Source: Planctomycetaceae bacterium
GTDB taxonomy: Bacteria > Planctomycetota > Planctomycetia > Planctomycetales > Planctomycetaceae
Assembly: GCA_003445035.1 (NCBI GenBank)
Contig: DLVV01000300.1
Span: 1 to 9,462 of the forward strand
DNA length: 9,462 bases
Direction: 5' to 3'
Both the position numbers and the translations under genes were made by a program. How positions within the stretch are numbered: the stretch's first letter is position 1; each line of letters opens with the position of its first letter. The notes below the pieces were generated by a model. That model saw only the letters and a program-made list of their open reading frames with translations, was not told where the DNA came from and did no database searches. Shown piece after piece: positions 1-6,672 of the stretch.

Positions 1-158
1 CGGAAGTCGACCGGCCCGTGTTCCCCCTCGAGCCAGACGGCATCGAAGCCGGCGGGTCCGAAGCGGTCGATGTCCTCGGGATCGGTCAGTCCCGATACGC
101 AGCAGACGGTCTCGCCGGCGGCGAGCTTCTGTTTGGCTTGATTGAGTCTCAGGGCCAC
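1..158 (-). CDS. HpcH/HpaI aldolase family protein, 5' end only
   Basis: This is the first 52 codons of a gene that runs off the left edge of the window. The translation from a GTG at 158-156 begins VALRLNQAKQKLAAGETVCC and reaches the segment FDAVWLEGEHGPVDF. That segment matches the strand-2 signature of the HpcH/HpaI aldolase family (compare FDWLLIDGEHAP in E. coli HpaI). His47 here lines up with the HpaI catalytic base His45. Family members are metal-dependent class II aldolases that cleave or form 2-keto-hydroxy acids with a pyruvate or related enolate in the cytosol. The GTG start is supported by AGGAA about 7 nt upstream and by the correct distance to the EGEH motif. The gene is divergent from the unit starting at 269 and shares its promoter region. 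The substrate cannot be told from this fragment, and a citrate-lyase-beta-like member is possible. Confidence 0.8.
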   Translation of the reverse strand, partial: MALRLNQAKQKLAAGETVCCVSGLTDPEDIDRFGPAGFDAVWLEGEHGPVDF

Positions 159-268
159 GGGGTGTTCCTCGGAATGTGAGTCTTGGTTGGATGTCTCTGG
201 TTACTTGACTTGAGCGTCAATAAGAACAGAGTGATCGTTCGGATTCAAAGTCAGCAGGGAATCGACCG
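159..268. promoter_or_regulatory. Divergent intergenic region with inverted repeat TTGAC-N6-GTCAA
   Basis: This 110-bp space separates the starts of the aldolase gene (minus) and the toroid-protein gene (plus). It contains a perfect 5-bp inverted repeat, TTGAC at 205-209 and GTCAA at 216-220, with a 6-nt centre. The left arm also lies in a tandem CTTGA-CTTGA (204-213). Its central position suggests an operator shared by both genes. TTGACT at 205-210 resembles a sigma-70 -35 box, but I find no good -10 element at 16-18 bp. AGGGA at 256-260 is the ribosome-binding site for the plus-strand gene. The operator role is inference, because a 5-bp arm can arise by chance. Confidence 0.35.
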
Positions 269-1309
269 ATGGTCACCGCCGGCTGGACAGCACGCCTCGA
301 CCGGATTCGCGACGCGTGTCGCAACGGGACCGGCTGGCTGTTGACCCGAGTCAACGACAACGGCTCGCTGGGGCCGGTTCCCGACCGGTTGTTCTACTAC
401 CGCGTGCCGTGGGCGCTGGCCCTGGTGGGCGAATTGCCCGCCGCGGCGGCATGTCTCGACTGGGTCGGTCGGAACATGATCAGCACGGAGGGCGAGTTCG
501 AGGGGGTCAGTCCGCGAGGACTGTTCGACGAGCGGTATGGGTCCTATCCGTTGTCCTGCCTGCTCTTCGGAGCCCAGCTGGTCGGTCGGACCGACCTGTC
601 CCGCCGTGGGATTCCACGGCTGCTCGAGTGGCAGGATTCCAGGACCGGTGGATTTTTTGCGAAATGGGACGATCGGTCGCTGCGGTGTGAGCAGGAGCTC
701 TTCCCCGCCTGCCAGGCGGCGATGACGTTGCTGGCGATCGGTCGGGTCGAGGAGGCGGTGCGGGCCGGAGAGTGGATCGTCCGACTCTGGGACCAGCAGC
801 CGCAGCTCCAGGAGCGGCTGTTCCATGTCTCGCGAGGCGACGGACAACTGGTGACAGAGTTTCCTGCCGGGCAGGACGAAATGTATGTCACCGAAAAATC
901 CCGGCCCTGGCAGCACCACTTCAACGGCGGAATCTCCGCGGCGGCGTTGGTCCAGTTGTTCCAGGTCACCGGCGAAACACGCTGGCTGGAGATGGCACGG
1001 ACCTGCCAGGCCTTCTCGATGACGACAGACGAGTGCCAGTTCGAGTCGATGCAGACCTGCAAGTCCGGGTGGGGGTCGGGACTGTTGTGGGTCACCACTC
1101 GGGATCCGGTCTATCGGGACTGGACGCTGCGGATGGGTGAGTGGTTCTGTGAGCACCAGTTGGCCGATGGACACTGGGAGAACACCAGGCACTGGACCCC
1201 CGATCCGACCGAGGCGGACAATATCGAGATCACCGCCGAGTTCGTGATGCACATGGCCAATCTGCTGTGCAGCCTGGGGGTCGAGGAGACCGGGGAGGCG
1301 GACATATGA
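269..1309 (+). CDS. Uncharacterised cytosolic protein, probable alpha/alpha-toroid fold
   Basis: This is a 346-residue protein that I do not recognise by name. It has no signal peptide and no membrane segment. Several helix-turn units end in a Gly/aromatic turn: GWLLTRVNDNGSLG (about 22-35), LLEWQDSRTGGFFAK (about 118-132) and EWFCEHQLADGHWEN (about 291-305). There is also CKSGWGSGLLW (about 265-275). Such repeats are typical of alpha/alpha toroids, as in terpenoid cyclases, protein prenyltransferases and six-hairpin glycosidases. No DxDD, DxD or known glycosidase motif is evident, so activity is unknown. The acidic and His-rich stretches PWQHHFNGG (about 212-220) and WTPDPTEADNIEIT could line a central cavity. 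The ATG at 269 has AGGGA 8 nt upstream. The stop codon overlaps the next start (ATGA), so the two are translationally coupled and probably act together. This is a real gene, judging by the ribosome-binding site, the coupling and the ordered repeats. Confidence 0.75.
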   Translation: MVTAGWTARLDRIRDACRNGTGWLLTRVNDNGSLGPVPDRLFYYRVPWALALVGELPAAAACLDWVGRNMISTEGEFEGVSPRGLFDERYGSYPLSCLLFGAQLVGRTDLSRRGIPRLLEWQDSRTGGFFAKWDDRSLRCEQELFPACQAAMTLLAIGRVEEAVRAGEWIVRLWDQQPQLQERLFHVSRGDGQLVTEFPAGQDEMYVTEKSRPWQHHFNGGISAAALVQLFQVTGETRWLEMARTCQAFSMTTDECQFESMQTCKSGWGSGLLWVTTRDPVYRDWTLRMGEWFCEHQLADGHWENTRHWTPDPTEADNIEITAEFVMHMANLLCSLGVEETGEADI

Positions 1310-2055
1310 GCATTCGGCTGGACCAGATCGTCAACATGCCCGCCTTCTCGCCCTACTACGCGAATCCGCCGGCACGGTACCGGAACGTGAAGTTCCAGTT
1401 CGTCGATTTCCGTGCCGACGTTTCGGCCGTAGAACGCGTGTTGCCCGAGTGTTTCGAACCGGATGAGGATGGGTACTGTGTTGCCATCGGACTGACTGTG
1501 CCCTGGTCGGACAACTACGGCCCGTTTGAGGAGAGCGTGCTGGTGGTCGGTTGTCGGTTTGAGGGGCAACCGGGGTTCTTCGCGCCGATCGCGTTCCTCA
1601 ATTCGACCAACAGCATTCCGGCCGGCCGCGAGATCTATGGCACGCCGAAGGTCTCGGCGGACATCACCGTCTCGATGGACGATCAGCAGATGGTGACCGA
1701 CACGCAACGTGGCGGCACGTCGATTTTCAGCATCCGCACGACGACGCTGCAGGAAGCGACCGAAGACGATTTTCCCGATCTCTCGCCGTCGTGGCGGCTG
1801 AAGGTCATCCCGCGTGCCGACGGGCCGGGGGCCGATATCTGCCAGTTGATCGACGGGGCGCCGGTCATGCAGGACGTCACCGTGCACGCTCGCCGCAAGG
1901 GCGAGGGAGTGGTCGAGTTCCGTCCGGATTCGACTTTCGACCTCTCGGATTTCACTCCGCGTGAGTACCTGGGAGCACGTTTCCTCGAGATGGACTACGC
2001 CGAAGGCTATGGCCGTGTCGTGCGGGATTTCCTGCGCGAGGCCGAGGGAGAGTGA
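1306..2055 (+). CDS. Acetoacetate decarboxylase (ADC)-like protein
   Basis: This 249-residue protein belongs to the acetoacetate decarboxylase superfamily, cytosolic enzymes that use a lysine Schiff base on beta-keto or 2-keto acids. The segment AGREIYGTPKVSADI (106-120) matches the Clostridium ADC active site GRELSAYPKKLG. The Schiff-base lysine falls at Lys115, as in the classical enzyme, and Glu76 also aligns (PFEES). The C-terminal stretch LKVIPRADGPGADICQLIDG, then DVTVHARRKG, matches LKIIPNYDGSPRICELINA and DVTVHEAWTG. The neighbouring Lys116, which tunes the lysine pKa in the decarboxylase, is valine here, and the usual Arg29 is not clearly kept. A true acetoacetate decarboxylase is therefore doubtful. 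Other branches of the superfamily act as aldolase-dehydratases or hydratases. An ATG further upstream (1267) is in frame, but 1306 has GGAGG at the right distance and forms the ATGA overlap with the preceding gene. Confidence 0.85.
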   Translation: MSIRLDQIVNMPAFSPYYANPPARYRNVKFQFVDFRADVSAVERVLPECFEPDEDGYCVAIGLTVPWSDNYGPFEESVLVVGCRFEGQPGFFAPIAFLNSTNSIPAGREIYGTPKVSADITVSMDDQQMVTDTQRGGTSIFSIRTTTLQEATEDDFPDLSPSWRLKVIPRADGPGADICQLIDGAPVMQDVTVHARRKGEGVVEFRPDSTFDLSDFTPREYLGARFLEMDYAEGYGRVVRDFLREAEGE

Positions 2056-2064
2056 TCGGTTGTT

Positions 2065-3489
2065 TCATCCCCAGATGTCATTCAGCCATCCGTCGATTGT
2101 CTCGAGCACCTTCTCGTAACGGGCATCTCCGGGCCTGGCCCAATCGAAGTGGGCCATGTCGGGGATTACGACCGAGCGGGCGGACTCGCCGATCGCCGTC
2201 GCCAGCGATTCGGATTCGTCCGGTTGCACCAACCGGTCGTTTTCTCCATGGATCAACAACACCGGTCGCGGAGCGATCCCGGGGGCCGACACCTCGGGTG
2301 TGTAGCTCAGCAGCGCGTCGGCGGTCTCCAGTGACAGGCGGCAGGCCAGTCCGGGAAACTCGGCGTAGAGCTGGTCGAGAAAGGTCCTGGAGTCCGGGTC
2401 GGGTTGAATGATCTCCCAGGCATCGACGATCTCGCCGTCACGACCACGGGCACGGGCCAGGCGGTCGGCATCGACCCGGTCCTGGAACGCCGTCCACGCG
2501 TCTTCGTCTCGTGACGCCTGCAGCAGGCGTCGCAGGTCACCGGCCGCCGAGACGGTGGCGACGGCGGCGATGCGGGGATCGACTGCGGCGGCAGTCACCG
2601 CGTGTGAGCCGCCGAGGCTGATCCCCAGCAGAGCCACCCGCGACGCATCGACCTCATCTCGTCCGGACAGAAACGACACCGCCGCACGGATGTCCTCGAC
2701 CTGGTCCAGCGGCCTGACGGCCTCGACCGGATCGCCGCTGCGACCGAAGCCCCGGTAATCGAAGACCAGGCAGGCCCGACCGGACTGGGCCAGTTGCCTG
2801 GCCATCTCGGGGACCAGCAGGTCCTGGGTGTAGGTGTATCCCAGGCAGAGGACCACGCCGGGCAAGCCGGGATCCTCGACCGTGACGGGATTGTCGGATT
2901 CGAAGAGATACTCGGGAAGATAGAGCCGTCCCTCGAGCCGGGTTCCGCGGCAAAAGAACGCGACCACGGTGACCGGGCCGGACGGGGTGGAGGCCTCTTC
3001 GATCGCTGCCTGCACATCCTCGATCACGATCAGGCCGTCGGGGCCCGTGGCGGTGATCGAACCCAGGTCGATGTCGTGCTCGCGGGCCAGTCGCTTGGCA
3101 GCAGGTGAGGCGGGTACCCGGCCTCCGCGTCGGCGGGGTGCGGCCGGAGCCGCGGCTGGAGTGGGTTCTGGCGTTGCTGGAGGATCGTCGGTGTCGGCGA
3201 CAGATGCGGCTGCCGCCGCCGCGGCGATCATCTCCTCGGGCACCTCCTCACCCTCGTCGACAATCACCGCGATCGGCGTGGTGATCGGAACCGTCTCGCC
3301 GGCAGTGACGAGGATCCGAGCGAGGACGCCCGAGGCGGGGGACTCGACCAGCTGGATCGCCTTGTCCGATTCGATCTCGACGATCTCTTCACCCGCTTCG
3401 ACCCGGTCGCCTTCGGCTTTCAGCCACGACCCGACGGTCCCTTCCTGCATCGTCATGCCCCACTTGGGCATTGGGATCAGTGTGGCCAT
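2065..3489 (-). CDS. acoC: AcoC-like lipoyl / subunit-binding / alpha-beta hydrolase fusion
   Basis: This 474-residue protein sits at the E2 position of the operon. Residues 1-80 are a lipoyl domain (MPKWGMTMQEG at 7-17, lipoyl lysine Lys43 in ESDKAIQ). An Ala/Pro-rich linker (about 88-118) follows. Residues about 121-163 are a peripheral-subunit-binding domain (RVPASPAAKRLAREHDIDL, then GPDGLIVIEDVQ), which normally docks E1 or E3. Residues about 172-474 are an alpha/beta hydrolase: nucleophile Ser291 in GISLGGS, Asp418 in HGENDRL and His447 in DMAHFDW. The HxxxDG acyltransferase motif of normal E2 enzymes is absent. Pseudomonas AcoC also joins a lipoyl domain to an alpha/beta hydrolase, but without a subunit-binding domain and with a different-looking hydrolase. 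The likely role is to carry the acetyl group from the AcoAB E1 and release or transfer it; the release chemistry is inference. AAGGA at 3499-3503 precedes the ATG. The gene ends 9 bp from the convergent ADC-like gene. Confidence 0.85.
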   Translation of the reverse strand: MATLIPMPKWGMTMQEGTVGSWLKAEGDRVEAGEEIVEIESDKAIQLVESPASGVLARILVTAGETVPITTPIAVIVDEGEEVPEEMIAAAAAAASVADTDDPPATPEPTPAAAPAAPRRRGGRVPASPAAKRLAREHDIDLGSITATGPDGLIVIEDVQAAIEEASTPSGPVTVVAFFCRGTRLEGRLYLPEYLFESDNPVTVEDPGLPGVVLCLGYTYTQDLLVPEMARQLAQSGRACLVFDYRGFGRSGDPVEAVRPLDQVEDIRAAVSFLSGRDEVDASRVALLGISLGGSHAVTAAAVDPRIAAVATVSAAGDLRRLLQASRDEDAWTAFQDRVDADRLARARGRDGEIVDAWEIIQPDPDSRTFLDQLYAEFPGLACRLSLETADALLSYTPEVSAPGIAPRPVLLIHGENDRLVQPDESESLATAIGESARSVVIPDMAHFDWARPGDARYEKVLETIDGWLNDIWG

Positions 3490-3496
3490 GGGTTGA

Positions 3497-3505
3497 AGTC
3501 CTTCT
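3497..3505 (-). promoter_or_regulatory. Ribosome-binding site of acoC
   Basis: On the minus strand the 28-nt gap between acoX and acoC reads AGAAGGACT here, with AAGGA 9 nt before the ATG at 3489-3487. It is the clearest Shine-Dalgarno site in the aco operon. It fixes the AcoC start, which also matches the expected beginning of a lipoyl domain. Confidence 0.65.
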
Positions 3506-3517
3506 GAATGAAAAGGG

Positions 3518-4594
3518 TCATGCGGGAGACCGACAAGGCATTATGAACTCACCTGAGTCGGCGGCAAGCTCGAGCGTCCTGTCGACATCGACCATCGTGG
3601 GGCCGTTCTTGTTGAGCCGGATGGCGAGGTCATCGTTGCTGCCGATGGCTGTCTCGCGTTCCCCGTCGAGCGCGAGTGTCCCGGGACGGAAGGTGATCGA
3701 GACGGTCTCGTCGGGTTCGAGCCAGCGGACGTTGCGGATTGCCACTGGCACGACCAGTCCCGGGGCGATCGGTGCCATCACTTCCTGGCCGCCCGGTCCG
3801 ATTTCCAGTGCCAGGCCGCGGCGGTCGCCACCGGGCGGCGGAGGCAGGCTGCCGCCGATGGCCGAGAGGCCCAGGACGCCCGGTTGAGCCATCGAAAGCA
3901 CCAACTGGTGGATGCGCGTGACGTCCCAGATGGCTCGGGCTCCGGGAACCGGGATGTCACAGGCCGCAACGTCGACCAGCGCCAGGTCGATCGGCTGTCC
4001 GTCGCGAAGGACGTCCAGTCGAGGGGTTTGTCGGCAGGCGACCTCGAGCGGAACCCGCACGTCGGCAACCAGGGCTGCAGCCATGCCCGCGAGGGTGCCC
4101 TCGTTTCTTCGGGGCCAGACATTATTGGTGCCGGTGGAGATCGGGACCAGGGGCACGTCACGGGAGCCCTTGGCGACCATGCGGTGGGTGCCATCGCCTC
4201 CCAGGACGACGATGGCCGCGGCGCCCCGGTCGGCCAGTGCCCGCGCCGCGGCCAGCGAGTCCTCGGCCAGCCCGTGACAGGGTGTGTCGAGCACGTCGAC
4301 GGGGAAGGGGAGTTCGAGCCCGTCCAGGGCACGACGGCGGATGTCGGCCATCTCGGGCATCACCGCCACCGTGGTGGCCGCGACATCGGCCGTCGCGGCG
4401 ATGCCCCTGAGCACGCGGCGGACAATCTTCGCCTTGTGCTGGTTGTCGATCCCGTCGGCATCGACCACCAGTCGGCGGATGTCCTTGCCCGATGAGGGGT
4501 TGGGGATGATGCCGATCAGCGGCATGAGACCGGGACCAGTGGATCGGGACCGTGCATACCCAGCGACGCCTTTGGAGCCGCGGGGGGCTCTCAC
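3518..4594 (-). CDS. acoX: AcoX-like NAD-kinase-fold protein
   Basis: This 358-residue protein (longest start) belongs to the ATP-NAD kinase/AcoX family. It carries PLIGIIPNPSSGKDIRRLV (25-43), the diphosphate-binding GGDGTHR (132-138) and the family segment PISTGTNNVWP (151-161). AcoX proteins are encoded in acetoin dehydrogenase operons and resemble NAD kinases, but their reaction is not established; they are reported as dispensable for the dehydrogenase reaction itself. The GTG at 4594-4592 overlaps the acoB stop as GTGA, which argues for coupled translation. However, family members normally begin at MPxIGIIxNPxSG, which corresponds to the ATG at 4525, so the first 23 basic residues may not be translated. 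Neither start has a strong ribosome-binding site. The gene lies between acoB and acoC here, whereas in Pseudomonas putida it precedes acoA. Confidence 0.85.
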   Translation of the reverse strand: MRAPRGSKGVAGYARSRSTGPGLMPLIGIIPNPSSGKDIRRLVVDADGIDNQHKAKIVRRVLRGIAATADVAATTVAVMPEMADIRRRALDGLELPFPVDVLDTPCHGLAEDSLAAARALADRGAAAIVVLGGDGTHRMVAKGSRDVPLVPISTGTNNVWPRRNEGTLAGMAAALVADVRVPLEVACRQTPRLDVLRDGQPIDLALVDVAACDIPVPGARAIWDVTRIHQLVLSMAQPGVLGLSAIGGSLPPPPGGDRRGLALEIGPGGQEVMAPIAPGLVVPVAIRNVRWLEPDETVSITFRPGTLALDGERETAIGSNDDLAIRLNKNGPTMVDVDRTLELAADSGEFIMPCRSPA

Positions 4595-5604
4595 GTGATG
4601 GCCCGGACCGCCTCGACGATCGCGTCGGCCTTGGGCACGTAGTAGTCCTCCAGCGGCGGGCTGAAGGGGACCGGGGTGTGGGGAGCGGTGATCATCTGTA
4701 CCGGGGCGTCCAGGTATCCGAGCGCCCGGCTGGCGGCCAGCGCGGCCACGTCACTGGCCATGCTGCACCTGGGGTTGTCCTCGTCGACGACCACCAGTCG
4801 GCCGGTCTTCTCGATCGACCCGATGATCGCGTCCTCATCCCAGGGGGAGAGGCACCTGAGATCGACCACGTCGGCCTCGATTCCGTCGGCCGCCAGGCGG
4901 TCGGCCGCTTCGAGGCTGATCGAGACCATGCGACTGATGGCGACGATCGTCACGTCGGCGCCGTCGCGGGGGTGGCCGGCAGGTCCCAGCGGCACCGTGT
5001 AGTCCTCTTCGGGGACAGGGCCGGTGGTGTCGTAGAGCACCTTGTTCTCGCAGAAGATCACCGGGTCGTCATCGCGGATCGCCGAGATCAGAAGGCCCTT
5101 GGCGTCGTAGGGAGTGGCCGGGGCCACGACCTTCAGGCCGGGAAAGTGGACGAAAGTCGAATAGGTGGCGTCGGAGTGTTGTGCGGCGGCCCGGAACCCG
5201 GCCCCGATGGTGGTTCGAATCACCAGAGGGATTTTTGCCTTGCCGCCGAACATGTACCGCATCTTGGCGGCCTGGTTGATGATCTGGTCGAGCGTGACAC
5301 CCATGAACCCGATGAACATCAATTCCACGACCGGCCGCATCCCCGTCGCCGCTGCACCGACACCGGCCCCGATGAACGCACTCTCGGTGATCGGTGTGTC
5401 ACGAACCCGTTCGGGCCCGAACTCGTTGATCAATCCTTCGGTGACCTTCAGCACACCGCCCCAGGCATCGACCATTTCGGGGTCGTCACGGCCGGGGGCC
5501 CCGGCGATGTCCTCGCCCATGATGAACACCGATTCGTCGCGACGCATCTCCAGTCGCAACGCCTCGTTGATCGCCCCGCGGTAGGTCAGTTCACGTTCGG
5601 CCAC
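4591..5604 (-). CDS. acoB: Acetoin dehydrogenase-type E1 beta subunit
   Basis: This 337-residue transketolase-like protein is the beta subunit of the thiamine-diphosphate E1 component. It is full length and close to Pseudomonas AcoB throughout: AINEALRLEMRRDESVFIMGED (11-32), DAWGGVLKVTEGL (46-58), LDQIINQAAKMRYMFGGKA (105-123), FRAAAQHSDATYSTFVHFPGL (137-157) and the end TAPHTPVPFSPPLEDYYVP. Glu74 in DTPITE is the glutamate that contacts the thiamine aminopyrimidine in this family, and His143 lies in the conserved AAQHS. With AcoA it forms a heterotetramer that cleaves acetoin and reductively acetylates the lipoyl arm of AcoC. The start is GTG (5604-5602), chosen because it reproduces the family N-terminus exactly. 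The 33-nt gap after acoA has no convincing Shine-Dalgarno site, so translation may depend on acoA. Confidence 0.92.
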   Translation of the reverse strand: MAERELTYRGAINEALRLEMRRDESVFIMGEDIAGAPGRDDPEMVDAWGGVLKVTEGLINEFGPERVRDTPITESAFIGAGVGAAATGMRPVVELMFIGFMGVTLDQIINQAAKMRYMFGGKAKIPLVIRTTIGAGFRAAAQHSDATYSTFVHFPGLKVVAPATPYDAKGLLISAIRDDDPVIFCENKVLYDTTGPVPEEDYTVPLGPAGHPRDGADVTIVAISRMVSISLEAADRLAADGIEADVVDLRCLSPWDEDAIIGSIEKTGRLVVVDEDNPRCSMASDVAALAASRALGYLDAPVQMITAPHTPVPFSPPLEDYYVPKADAIVEAVRAIT

Positions 5605-5637
5605 GTTGAGTGTCCCGGTTGGGTGTCGTGGGTGGGT

Positions 5638-6603
5638 CTAGTAGGCGACGTAGACGTCGTTGAGGCATTCGGCCGGATCGGGCAGCGGGCTCGATTCGGC
5701 AAACGCCACCGCATCGACGATGGCCGTCTCGGCCTCACGGTCGATCGCGTCGAGTTCCTCGGCTTCGAGCAGTTCGCCGTCGAGGACGACCGAGCGGAAG
5801 TTTTCGAGGCAGTCCCGCTCGCGGTAGTGAGCTTCTTCGTCACGAGTGCGGTACTTGATCTCATCACCTTCAAAGTGCCCGAAGTAGCGGTAAGTCTGGC
5901 ATTCCAGCAGGGTGGGCCCTTCGCCGTCACGCGCCCGACGGAAGGCCTCGCCGGCCGCTTCGTAGACGGCGAACACGTCCTGGCCGTCGACGACGATGCC
6001 GGGCATGCCGAAGGCGGTGCCGCGGCCGGCAATATCGGGTCCGCCGATCGAGTAGTCGGTCGAAGTGGTCTCGGCGTAACGGTTGTTCTCGCAGATGAAC
6101 ACCACCGGCAGTTTCCAGACGGCCGCCAGGTTCAGGGACTCGGCGGTGGTGCCCTGGTTGGAACCCCCGTCACCGAAGAAACAGGCGGTGGCCTGACGCG
6201 ATCCACGGATACGGCCCGAGAGCCCCGCACCGCAGGCCAATGGCGGACCGCCACCGACAATACCGTTGGCACCGAGCATGCCGCGATCGACATCGGCGAT
6301 GTGCATCGAACCGCCCTTGCCCTTGCAGCAACCGGACGCCTTGCCGCGGATCTCGGCCATCATCCCGTTGATCTCCACGCCCTTGGCAATGCAGTGGCCG
6401 TGGCCGCGATGGGTGCTGGTGATGAAGTCGTCGTCGTCCAGGTGGGCACACACCCCGACGGCGATCGCTTCTTCTCCGGCGTAGAGATGAACGAAGCCGG
6501 GGATCAGGCCGGCGGCGAAATCCTCGTGCAACCGGTTCTCGAATTCGCGGATCTGTCGCATCCGTCGATAGATCCACAGCAGCTTGTCGCGATCGAGGTC
6601 CAC
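5638..6603 (-). CDS. acoA: Acetoin dehydrogenase-type E1 alpha subunit
   Basis: This 321-residue protein is the alpha subunit of the thiamine-diphosphate E1. It shows IREFENRLHEDFAAGLIPGF (18-37), HLYAGEEA (39-46), STHRGHGHCIAKG (63-75), GKGGSMHIAD (95-104) and GMLGANGIVGGGPPLA (108-123). The thiamine-diphosphate/Mg motif starts at GDGGSNQG (144-151) and ends at ENNRYAE (172-178). The phrases HRGHGHCIAKG and GFVHLYAGEEA are nearly identical to Pseudomonas AcoA, which favours the acetoin type over the pyruvate or branched-chain type. The substrate itself is inferred from this similarity and from the acoX neighbour. The start is GTG (6603-6601) with GGGAG 8 nt upstream; the next Met (residue 15) would remove conserved sequence. 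It is the first gene of the operon, behind a plausible promoter with two dyads. Confidence 0.93.
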   Translation of the reverse strand: MDLDRDKLLWIYRRMRQIREFENRLHEDFAAGLIPGFVHLYAGEEAIAVGVCAHLDDDDFITSTHRGHGHCIAKGVEINGMMAEIRGKASGCCKGKGGSMHIADVDRGMLGANGIVGGGPPLACGAGLSGRIRGSRQATACFFGDGGSNQGTTAESLNLAAVWKLPVVFICENNRYAETTSTDYSIGGPDIAGRGTAFGMPGIVVDGQDVFAVYEAAGEAFRRARDGEGPTLLECQTYRYFGHFEGDEIKYRTRDEEAHYRERDCLENFRSVVLDGELLEAEELDAIDREAETAIVDAVAFAESSPLPDPAECLNDVYVAY

Positions 6604-6650
6604 GGTGGTGGCTCCCGGGAGGCCTTCGGAGCAGAAAACTCAGGCCTGTT

Positions 6651-6672
6651 TGTACGCCTGTTGGGTCGTACA
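6651..6672. promoter_or_regulatory. Dyad TGTACG-N10-CGTACA, candidate aco operator
   Basis: This is a perfect 6-bp inverted repeat with a 10-nt centre. The arms are one helical turn and a half apart, a normal geometry for a dimeric helix-turn-helix repressor or activator. It covers the spacer and part of the -10 box of the proposed acoA promoter, so a bound protein would block RNA polymerase. The regulator is not in the window. The sequence is seen; the operator role is inferred. Confidence 0.5.

Noticed and set aside
251..1252. A 333-codon open frame antisense to the toroid-protein gene
   Set aside because: It is Pro/Arg/Gly/Leu-rich with no recognisable fold. The plus-strand frame has a ribosome-binding site, ordered repeats and a coupled downstream gene.
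1267..1305. Upstream in-frame ATG for the ADC-like gene
   Set aside because: The extra 13 residues (MQPGGRGDRGGGH) are an out-of-frame reading of the preceding gene's end. The start at 1306 has GGAGG and forms the ATGA overlap.
2065..3489. Two separate genes (lipoyl carrier and hydrolase) joined by an error
   Set aside because: The frame is continuous through an Ala/Pro linker and a subunit-binding domain with no internal start plus ribosome-binding site at the hydrolase boundary, and known AcoC proteins have a comparable fusion.
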